A stretch of DNA of 49,510 bases from Solirubrobacteraceae bacterium (lineage in GTDB: Bacteria; Actinomycetota; Thermoleophilia; Solirubrobacterales; Solirubrobacteraceae). The notes under the pieces are model-generated. The model was given only the letters and a program-made list of their open reading frames with translations. It had not been told where the DNA came from and made no database searches. Shown here piece by piece: positions 25,181-32,325 of this stretch. The DNA is taken from the NCBI GenBank assembly GCA_023230855.1, contig JALNWQ010000023.1:1-49510 (forward strand), given 5' to 3'. Both the position numbers and the translations under genes were made by a program. Each line of letters opens with the position of its first letter. Position 1 is the first letter of the stretch.

Positions 25181-27283
25181 TCAGCGCGGGAGCATCGTCC
25201 GCACGATCTCGGTGCGTCCGCGGAGCGCGAAGACGACCTCGACCTGCTGGCCGGGCCGCGGGGCCGCCGATCGGCGCCTGGGCCTGGCCGTCTCGGCGAC
25301 CGCCCGGGCGGGGAGGCCCTGGAGCCGCACCCGCATCCGGGCGTGGTGGTCGGACCGCACCCGGTAGTCCGATCCGCGCGGGCAGCCCGGCTGGCGCGGC
25401 GCGTCGTCGGACGCCACGCAGTCGACCCGGCCGTCGCGACCGGAGCTGGGGATGCGCACCGCGACCCGGGCGCCGGGTCGGCGGGGCGTGATGACGTACC
25501 GGGTGACGATCCGGTCGGCGGCGAACCGGTGCGACACGACGACCCGTGCGGCGGGCCGCTCGATCGTCGCGGTGTACGCGTCGGCCTGGCCCCGGACCGG
25601 GCGCAGCGTCGGCAGCGCCTCGGCGACGTCCTCGGGGACGCCGGGCTGCGTGTCGAGGACCGTGCGGCCGCCCCGCACGATCCGCAGGCCGAGCGACCCG
25701 TCGCCCCCGCCGCCGAGCGCCCCGAGCTGGCGGTTGCGCGCGTCGAGGATCCACGCCGGCTCGACGCCCCCGCCGCTGGTGGTCGCCGTCGGCGAGATCG
25801 CGGTCGAGTAGAGCGGTCCGTTGACCGCCAGCCGGCGCAGGTCGACGTCGAGCCGGGTCACCAGCGGGATCGGCGACGGTCGCACGTCCGGCAGGCGACG
25901 GCCGGGCGACAGGCTCGCCCACTCGGCGACCGCCGCCGCCATCCGCGACGTGGCGGTGGTGCGGTTGTCGCGCACGCTCGCGAAGCTCGACCGGAACCCG
26001 AAGTCGGTCGCCGGCAGCAGCACGGTGCCCTCGTCCTCGACCCAGCGACGGAACAGCCGCTCCCCGCGGGCCAGCAGGACGTCGCCGTCGGTCGCCGGTC
26101 GTCCGGTGAGCGCGCTCCCGCCGCGCAGCGCGGTCACCGCGCCGTCGAGCGCGAGCGCCCAGTACTGGCGCAGGTGCAGGCGGCGGCGGCCCTTGCCGGA
26201 CTCCCAGTTGAGGTACCCGGCCGCCGTCCAGTCGGCGTCGATCGTGTGCGACGCCCAGCGGTCGATCACGGCGCGCGCGTCGGCCGGCAACGGCTCCATG
26301 CCCGCCGCGATCGCCTGCTCGTGGTGGCGCAGCACGCCCAGGACGGTGTTGGCGTACTCCACCGTGTCGCTGCGGTCGGCGGGGGAGTCCGGGGCCGCCT
26401 CGGGCTGGTAGCGGAACCCGCCCGCCCGGCTCAGGTTGGGGCTGCCGCCGGGCCGGACCGGCGCGTCGGCATGACGGGCGAACCACAGCAGCTGCTCGCG
26501 GTAGTCCTCGCGCAGCAGGTCGTCGGCGCCTCCGACCGTCGCGGCGGCGGCGTAGAGCTCGGCGTTCCAGTTGATCTGGTTGAGCAGCCGGGCCGGGAAC
26601 CGGAACGTCGCCGAGCGGGCGACCGCCACGACCGTGTCGGCGATCCGCCGGCGCAGGTCGGCCGGCAGGCGGGCCGGGTCGGCCGCCAGCCAGGCCGCGC
26701 GCAGCGCACGGGCGACCGTCGCGTCGATGCTCAGGTGCTGGTTGACGATCGGGGACGACGACTGCCGCCACCCGGGCACGTGGATCGTGTTGCTGCGATC
26801 GGGACCGAACGTCGCGTCCTCCAGGGTGCGCAGGAACGCGGGCCCGGTGAGGTACGCCACGAGCGCCGTGACCCGGTCGTCGCGGCGGGCCGGGCCGTCG
26901 TGGGCGGCCGCCGCGGCCGCCGCGTGGATCCGCAGCATCTCGGCGTTGAGCCGGGTCGACACCGTGCCGGTCGACGACACGTACACGCCGCGGCGCGCGT
27001 CCCACAGGCCGTCCATCGGGCGGAGGAACGCGTCGGGGATCGCCCACGGGTCGTCGGCGTCGCGGCGGGCGAGCCCCCGGGCCGCGCCGCGACCGGCGGC
27101 GTCGAGCTCGCGGTCGGCGAGGGCGTCCGCGCCGTCGGGCTCCTCGTCGATCGGCGTCGGGGCGACGGTCGTCGTCACCACGCGCGGCGCGGGCGACGCG
27201 TCGGGGCTCCCGCCGCACCCGGCGAGGAGCCCGGTGAGCAGCAGGGCGACCACCGGCCGCCATGCGTCCGGTCGGGCGCGCAT
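25181..27283 (-). CDS. lipoprotein, paralog 3 of 3
   Basis: 700 residues. The ATG at 27281-27283 gives RPVVALLLTGLLAGCGGS, a classical lipobox (LAGC), so the mature protein should be lipid-anchored outside the membrane. TACCAT lies 8 nt upstream of the ATG. It shares with paralogs 1 and 2 RLNAEMLRIHAAA, LLNQINWNAELYAAA (N235 onward), LLREDYREQLLWFARHA, VEYANTVLGVLRHHEQA and GYLNWESGKGRRRLHLRQYW. The C-terminal ~260 residues are beta-type and more diverged, with two Cys in CVASDDAPRQPGC that could form a disulfide. It is convergent with era and divergent from hisIE. Role unknown. Confidence 0.82.
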   Translation of the reverse strand: MRARPDAWRPVVALLLTGLLAGCGGSPDASPAPRVVTTTVAPTPIDEEPDGADALADRELDAAGRGAARGLARRDADDPWAIPDAFLRPMDGLWDARRGVYVSSTGTVSTRLNAEMLRIHAAAAAAAHDGPARRDDRVTALVAYLTGPAFLRTLEDATFGPDRSNTIHVPGWRQSSSPIVNQHLSIDATVARALRAAWLAADPARLPADLRRRIADTVVAVARSATFRFPARLLNQINWNAELYAAAATVGGADDLLREDYREQLLWFARHADAPVRPGGSPNLSRAGGFRYQPEAAPDSPADRSDTVEYANTVLGVLRHHEQAIAAGMEPLPADARAVIDRWASHTIDADWTAAGYLNWESGKGRRRLHLRQYWALALDGAVTALRGGSALTGRPATDGDVLLARGERLFRRWVEDEGTVLLPATDFGFRSSFASVRDNRTTATSRMAAAVAEWASLSPGRRLPDVRPSPIPLVTRLDVDLRRLAVNGPLYSTAISPTATTSGGGVEPAWILDARNRQLGALGGGGDGSLGLRIVRGGRTVLDTQPGVPEDVAEALPTLRPVRGQADAYTATIERPAARVVVSHRFAADRIVTRYVITPRRPGARVAVRIPSSGRDGRVDCVASDDAPRQPGCPRGSDYRVRSDHHARMRVRLQGLPARAVAETARPRRRSAAPRPGQQVEVVFALRGRTEIVRTMLPR

Positions 27284-27350
27284 CGCGGCGCATGGTACGC
27301 GGGACCCGTCGGCGGGCGCTGCACGCCGCGCGCCTGCGAGACTGGCCGCC

Positions 27351-28028
27351 GTGCCCGACCTGCCGGATCTGCTCCCCGCCGTGCGCTTCGACGACGCCGG
27401 ACTCGTCGCCGTCGTCATCCAGGACTGGCGCACCGGCGAGGTCCTGACCCTGGCGTACGCCAACGCCGAGGCGCTCACGCGCACGCGCGAGACCGGCGAG
27501 CTGCACCTGTGGTCGCGCTCCCGCGACGAGCTGTGGCACAAGGGCGCGACGTCCGGCAACGTCCAGCGCGTCCGCGACCTGCGGGTCGACTGCGACGCCG
27601 ACGCCGTCCTGGCGCTCGTCGAGCCGGCCGGTCCCGCGTGCCACACGAACGCGCGCACGTGCTTCCACGCCCCGGTGGTCGCCGACGACGGCGCCGTCAC
27701 CGTGCCGTCCGGGCCCGACGCGGACGACGTGCCCGCCGATCACCTGGCGCCGTTCGAGGTGCTGCCCGACCTGGAGCGCGTCCTCGCCGCCCGCCGCGTC
27801 GACGCGCCGGAGGGCTCCTACACCGCGCAGCTGCTCAACGACCGGGACTTCGCGGGGGCCAAGGTCGAGGAGGAGGCCGAGGAGGTCTTCCGCGCCGCGC
27901 GCGAGGAGTCCGACGAGCGGGTCGACAACGAGGCCGCCGACGTCCTGTACCACCTGCTCGCGCTCATCCGCGGCCGCGACCGCACCCTCGGCGACGTCGT
28001 CGAGGTCCTCCGGGCCCGACGGGGGTAG
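27351..28028 (+). CDS. hisIE: bifunctional phosphoribosyl-AMP cyclohydrolase/phosphoribosyl-ATP pyrophosphatase
   Basis: 225 residues catalysing the second and third steps of histidine synthesis. The HisI domain (1-~120) has LHLWSRSRDELWHKGATSGN, DCDADAVLALVEP and the Cys-rich CHTNARTCF for metal binding. The HisE domain has GSYTAQLL, AKVEEEAEEVFRAA and VDNEAADVLYHLLALI. The GTG at 27351 follows GAGACT with a 7-nt gap. No other his gene is nearby, so the pathway is scattered. It is convergent with the deacetylase gene. Confidence 0.95.
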   Translation: MPDLPDLLPAVRFDDAGLVAVVIQDWRTGEVLTLAYANAEALTRTRETGELHLWSRSRDELWHKGATSGNVQRVRDLRVDCDADAVLALVEPAGPACHTNARTCFHAPVVADDGAVTVPSGPDADDVPADHLAPFEVLPDLERVLAARRVDAPEGSYTAQLLNDRDFAGAKVEEEAEEVFRAAREESDERVDNEAADVLYHLLALIRGRDRTLGDVVEVLRARRG

Positions 28029-28044
28029 GGGCGCCGGCCGCCCC
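28028..28044. terminator. short hairpin at hisIE 3' end
   Basis: GGGGCG/CGCCCC, a perfect 6-bp stem with 5-nt loop, begins at the last base of the hisIE stop and ends one base before the deacetylase stop. Confidence 0.45.
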
Positions 28045-28045
28045 C

Positions 28046-29092
28046 TCAACCGGGTCGGGCGCCGTCCAAGCCCAGCAGCTCCGGCACGGTGACGAACGTG
28101 AACCCGCGGGCGCGCAGCCCGCGGACGATGCCGGGGATCGCGGCGACCGTCGCCCGGCGGTCGCCACCGCCGTCGTGCATGAGGATGATCGACCCGGTCC
28201 GCGATCCGTCGACGATGTCGCGCACCATCGCGTCGGTGCTGCGGCCGCGGAAGTCGCCGCTGTCGACGTCCCACAGCACGCCCAGCTTGCGGTGCCGGGC
28301 CAACCACCGCTCGAGGCCGGGGCCAACCGCGCCCCCGGGCGGGCGCATGAGGCATCCGGCCCGGCCGACCGCCAGCTGGATCGCGTACTGCGTGTCGTTC
28401 ATCTGCTGGTCGACGACCGCGTCCCCGCGCGAGACGTCCTCGTGCGACCACGTGTGGCTGCCGAGCGCGTGACCGTCGGTGACGATGCGACGCACGAGCG
28501 CCCGGTTGGGCTTGATCTGGCGGCCGAGGACGAAGAACGTGGCGCGGACCTTCGCGCGGCGGAGCGCGTCGAGCGTCGGCCCGGTGTGGATCGTGGGGCC
28601 GTCGTCGAACGTCAGGGCCACGCGCCTGGCCCCCGTCCGCGCGCCGTTCCGGACGAGCACCGCGCCGTCGGCGGGCGCGCGGCACGCCAGCCCGTTGCGG
28701 GCGGTCGCCGGTAGCGCGTCGCCACGTCCCGCCGGCGGGGTCGGGGTGGAGCGTCCGGTGGTCGTCGCGCCCGGAGCGTCGGCCGATGCGGCCGGTCCGC
28801 GGAGCGCCGCCCCGTCGCCGGCGGCGCCCAGGGTCGCGCTCGGCCCGCCACCGTCACCGCCGCGGGCGACGAGGACGACCGCGACGATCGCCGCGGCGAG
28901 CACGGCCATGACGACTCGCAGGTCGACGGCCGGCCTGCGCGGGCGACGCGGTCGCCGATCGGGCCGGTCCGGCCCCGGTCGCGTCGCCCGCGACGACCCC
29001 GGAGCCCGTCCCGCGCGGGGCGATCGCCCGGGCGTCGACGAGCGCCGTGGTCGGGGTGCTGGGGTGGGCGGCACCGCGGGAACGTACGCCAT
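28046..29092 (-). CDS. membrane-anchored polysaccharide deacetylase (NodB/CE4)
   Basis: 348 residues. A basic, Pro/Arg-rich cytoplasmic tail of ~58 residues, one membrane span (VVMAVLAAAIVAVVLVA), then a Thr/Ala/Gly/Pro linker and an extracellular NodB domain. CE4 motifs are all present: TFDDGP (motif 1 with the catalytic Asp), SHTWSH (metal His pair), RPPGG, VDSGDF and LMHDGGG. CE4 enzymes deacetylate peptidoglycan, chitin-like or other N-acetylated glycans; a wall role is inferred from the anchor. It is divergent from trpE across 60 bp. Confidence 0.92.
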   Translation of the reverse strand: MAYVPAVPPTPAPRPRRSSTPGRSPRAGRAPGSSRATRPGPDRPDRRPRRPRRPAVDLRVVMAVLAAAIVAVVLVARGGDGGGPSATLGAAGDGAALRGPAASADAPGATTTGRSTPTPPAGRGDALPATARNGLACRAPADGAVLVRNGARTGARRVALTFDDGPTIHTGPTLDALRRAKVRATFFVLGRQIKPNRALVRRIVTDGHALGSHTWSHEDVSRGDAVVDQQMNDTQYAIQLAVGRAGCLMRPPGGAVGPGLERWLARHRKLGVLWDVDSGDFRGRSTDAMVRDIVDGSRTGSIILMHDGGGDRRATVAAIPGIVRGLRARGFTFVTVPELLGLDGARPG

Positions 29093-29152
29093 CGACCGGA
29101 CCGCTCGTCACGGGCCGGTCACCCCGGTGCGACCTCTGGGAGAATCCGTCGG

Positions 29153-30742
29153 GTGACCGCGCCCGACCTGCACGACGCCCTCGCCCGGGCCGCCGCGTCG
29201 GGACTGCGGATCACCCCCGGCGTCGACGACGTCGCCGGCCTGGCCGCCGACTACGACCTCGTCCCGGTCGTCGCCCGCACGATCGACGACACCGAGACCC
29301 CGGTCTCGGCGTTCCTCAAGCTCCGCGCCGCCCACCCGGGCGAGCCGGCGTTCCTGCTGGAGAGCGCCGACCAGGGCCGCGTCGGCCGCTACTCGTTCCT
29401 CGGCGTGCGCCCGTCGCGCACCGTCGTCTGGAGGCTGGGCGACCCGGGCGACCCGTACGCGCTGGCGCAGGACACGGTCGCCGGCGGCCTGCGGGTCGCG
29501 CCGGTCGCGGACCTGCCGCCGTTCGTCGGCGGCGCGGTCGGCGTGTTCGCCTACGACCTCGTCCGCACCGTCGAGCCGCTCGGGGACCCCAACCCCGACC
29601 CGCTCGGCACCCCCGACCTGGCGCTGCAGGTCACCGACGCCATGGTCGTCTTCGACCACCTGCAGCACACGATCACGCTGCTCGCCCCGGTCCGCCTGGA
29701 CGACGACGCGCCCGGCACGCTCGCCGGGCGCCACGCCGCCGCGGTCGACCGGATCGTCGACCTGCACGAGGTGCTCCGCGCGCCGCTGCCGGCGCCTGGC
29801 CCGGTGCGCGCGGGCGGGGCGACGGGCACCGGTGCGGCGTCCGCGGTCGGCGAGGCCCCCACCGGGACGGCCGCCCCGTCGGACGGCGCCGCCACGGCGC
29901 CCGAGTGGACGTCCAACCACACCCGCCCGGAGTTCGAGGCGATGGTGTCGCGGATCATCGAGTACGTCCACGCCGGCGACGCCTTCCAGGTCGTGCCGTC
30001 GCAGCGGTGGTCGGCCGAGCTGGGCATCGACCCGTTCGCGGTCTACCGCGGCCTGCGGGTCGTCAACCCGTCGCCGTACATGTACTACCTGGACTTCGGC
30101 GACTGGCAGGTCGTCGGGGCCAGCCCCGAGCCGCTCGTCACCGTCCGCGACCGCGAGATCGCGATGCGCCCGATCGCGGGCACCCGTCCGCGCGGCGCCA
30201 CGCCGGCCGAGGACGCCGAGCTCGCCGCCGGGATGCTCGCCGACGAGAAGGAGCGCGCCGAGCACGTCATGCTCGTCGACCTGTCGCGCAACGACCTGGG
30301 CCGCGTGTGCGAGTACGGCACGGTGACCGTCGACGAGCTCATGGTCGTCGAGACGTACTCCCACGTCCTGCACATCGTGTCGGCCGTGTCGGGGACGCTG
30401 CGCGGCGACGTCACCGCCACCGACGCGCTGCGCTCGGTGCTGCCCGCCGGCACGCTGTCGGGCGCGCCGAAGGTCCGGGCGATGCAGATCATCGACGAGC
30501 TGGAGCCGGTCAAGCGCGGCGGGTACGGCGGAGCGGTCGGCTACCTGTCGTGGTCGGGCGACCTCGACAGCTGCATCCACATCCGCACCGCGGTGTTCAA
30601 GGACGGGACGTGCCACGTGCAGGCCGGTGGCGGCACCGTCGCCGACGCGCGCCCGGACTACGAGTACGACGAGTCGGTGAACAAGTCGCGCGCGATCCGT
30701 CGCGCCGTCGAGGTCGCGCTCGAGCAGGAGGGGTGGCACTGA
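29153..30742 (+). CDS. trpE: anthranilate synthase component I
   Basis: 529 residues converting chorismate to anthranilate with TrpG. The tryptophan feedback motif LLES (in EPAFLLESADQGRVGRYSF) is present, followed by chorismate-binding motifs PIAGTRPRG, LVDLSRNDLGRV and GTLSGAPKVRAMQIIDELEP. An Ala/Gly/Thr-rich linker (about residues 220-250) separates the halves. The GTG at 29153 lies 7 nt after GAGAAT. No leader peptide with Trp codons or attenuator hairpin is visible upstream. It overlaps trpG by one base (TGATG). Confidence 0.96.
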   Translation: MTAPDLHDALARAAASGLRITPGVDDVAGLAADYDLVPVVARTIDDTETPVSAFLKLRAAHPGEPAFLLESADQGRVGRYSFLGVRPSRTVVWRLGDPGDPYALAQDTVAGGLRVAPVADLPPFVGGAVGVFAYDLVRTVEPLGDPNPDPLGTPDLALQVTDAMVVFDHLQHTITLLAPVRLDDDAPGTLAGRHAAAVDRIVDLHEVLRAPLPAPGPVRAGGATGTGAASAVGEAPTGTAAPSDGAATAPEWTSNHTRPEFEAMVSRIIEYVHAGDAFQVVPSQRWSAELGIDPFAVYRGLRVVNPSPYMYYLDFGDWQVVGASPEPLVTVRDREIAMRPIAGTRPRGATPAEDAELAAGMLADEKERAEHVMLVDLSRNDLGRVCEYGTVTVDELMVVETYSHVLHIVSAVSGTLRGDVTATDALRSVLPAGTLSGAPKVRAMQIIDELEPVKRGGYGGAVGYLSWSGDLDSCIHIRTAVFKDGTCHVQAGGGTVADARPDYEYDESVNKSRAIRRAVEVALEQEGWH

Positions 30743-31320
30743 TGACCCGCGTCCTCGTCATCGACAACTACGACTCCTTCACCTACAACCTCGTGCAGGA
30801 GCTCGGCGAGCTCGGCGCGACCCTCGACGTCGTGCGCAACGACCGCGCGACGGTCGACGAGCTGCTGGAGCGTCGGCCCGACCGGGTCGTCGTGTCGCCC
30901 GGGCCGTGCACCCCCGACGACGCCGGCATCTCGCTGGAGGCGGTCCGGCGGTTCCCCGAGGCGGGGATCCCGCTGCTCGGGGTGTGCCTGGGCCATCAGG
31001 CGCTCGGTCAGGCGTTCGGCGGCCGGGTGATCCGCCACGAGCCGGTGCACGGCAAGACCTGCGAGATCACCCACGACGGCCGCTCGCTCTACCGCGACCT
31101 GCCCGACCGGGTCGTCGTCGGCCGGTACCACTCGCTCGTCGTCGACGAGGTGACGATGCCCGACTGCTTCGACGTCACCGCCCGCGGGGGTGGGGTCGTG
31201 CAGGGCATCCGCCACCGCGACCTGCCGGTCGAGGGCGTGCAGTTCCACCCCGAGTCGGTGCTGACCCCGGACGGCATGGCGATGCTCGGCCGGTTCCTCG
31301 CCGACGGCGTCACGCGCTAG
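30742..31320 (+). CDS. trpG: anthranilate synthase component II (glutamine amidotransferase)
   Basis: 192 residues. Class I amidotransferase: the nucleophile Cys is in LLGVCLGHQALGQAFGG, and the His-Glu pair in VQFHPESVLT. It opens RVLVIDNYDSFTYNLVQEL, a textbook TrpG/PabA start. It supplies ammonia to TrpE and may also serve PabB, as dual-use TrpG/PabA proteins do. Its 3' end overlaps the convergent gene at 31310 by 11 bp. Confidence 0.95.
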   Translation: MTRVLVIDNYDSFTYNLVQELGELGATLDVVRNDRATVDELLERRPDRVVVSPGPCTPDDAGISLEAVRRFPEAGIPLLGVCLGHQALGQAFGGRVIRHEPVHGKTCEITHDGRSLYRDLPDRVVVGRYHSLVVDEVTMPDCFDVTARGGGVVQGIRHRDLPVEGVQFHPESVLTPDGMAMLGRFLADGVTR

Positions 31321-31999
31321 GCGGTCGCACGTACCGGCCGGTGCTCGCCACCGCCCGGCCGATCCGGGCCCGCAGGCGCTCCGGGAGCGTCGCGACGAGC
31401 CGCCGCTGGTACTGCACGGCGGTGTTCGTGCGCAGGTCGAGCTCGGCGGCGGCCTGCGCGTACGTCGCGCCGGCCAGGCGCAGCTCGACGACCCGCAGCG
31501 CCAGCTCGCGGGTGCGGGCGCGCATCGGCGCGTCGCGCGAGTGCCGGCGCGCGAGGGCGAGGAGCTGTCGACGCTCGACCTCGTCGGGACCGTGATCCTC
31601 CCCGGCGACGACCGACGGCGAGGCGGCCGACGGCGACGGGTCCATGGGCGTCGACGGCGACGCGACGGCGAACGACGACGACACGCCGGCCGACTCCGGG
31701 CGGTCGAACGGCGAGGACGCGGGGTCGAACGGCGACGGAGTCCCGGTCTCGGGGGCGGCGAGCCGCTCGACGTCGGCGTCGTGGACCCGGTGGGCGCGCG
31801 CGCCGGCGGTCTCGCCCTCGACCGCCCGCTCGAGCCAGCGGTACAGGCCGGGCCGGTCGAGGCCGTCGGGGTCGAACCAGCGGTCGACGTCGGTGAGCGT
31901 GCGGCCGGTGGTCATCCGGCGCAGCAGGCGGTGGTGGACCTCGTCGGCGATCGGCTGCCCGTCGCGGACGGCGACCCCGGCGACGAGGCGGTCGAGCAT
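31310..31999 (-). CDS. unknown protein with C-terminal sigma-like HTH
   Basis: 229 residues from the ATG at 31997-31999. The C-terminal ~65 residues (ELALRVVELRLAGATYAQAA, then TNTAVQYQRRLVATLP) form a region-4-like HTH, preceded by a Ser/Pro-rich linker and an N-terminal acidic helical part. The start is uncertain. The frame stays open to a GTG at 32350, and third-position G/C bias continues to about 32120 but not beyond, with no ATG/GTG/TTG there. A second frame opens at the ATG at 32171 (MSTIRAPARAV), so a frameshift or a non-standard start is possible. It is divergent from the ATPase at 32326 and may regulate it; that is inference. Confidence 0.55.
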   Translation of the reverse strand: MLDRLVAGVAVRDGQPIADEVHHRLLRRMTTGRTLTDVDRWFDPDGLDRPGLYRWLERAVEGETAGARAHRVHDADVERLAAPETGTPSPFDPASSPFDRPESAGVSSSFAVASPSTPMDPSPSAASPSVVAGEDHGPDEVERRQLLALARRHSRDAPMRARTRELALRVVELRLAGATYAQAAAELDLRTNTAVQYQRRLVATLPERLRARIGRAVASTGRYVRPPSA

Positions 32000-32325
32000 G
32001 TCGAGCGCGGTCAGCCCGAGCTCCTGGGCACGGTCCCGGACGTCGTCGGATGACGCGACGTCGCGGACCGCCGCGGGGCGGGGAGGGTGGTGGTGGGGCG
32101 TGGTCGTGGTGGTGATGGGATCCTCGGAGGCAGGGGAAGACGGCCCGGGCGGGCGCGCGAATCGTTGACATCGGCACGGCGCTCGTGCGCCTTGAGGGCC
32201 GCTCTCGCCCCAGCGGGGTCGGTGACCGAAGGAGGTCCGTGGCGGGCAGCCCGTCCTGAAGGTACCCGCGGGCGCGCCGGATGTTCCATCTGTCACAACC
32301 CGGCGTCCCCGCGCGGTGGACGGTG
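32000..32325. other. divergent intergenic region
   Basis: 326 bp between the HTH protein and the ATPase. The part to ~32120 probably codes for the unplaced N-terminus of the HTH protein. AAGGAGGT at 32229-32236 is the most perfect Shine-Dalgarno in the window. It precedes only a six-codon frame (GTG at 32239, TGA at 32257-32259) with a very short 3-nt spacing. An in-frame ATG at 32281 precedes the chosen ATPase start. Confidence 0.4.
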
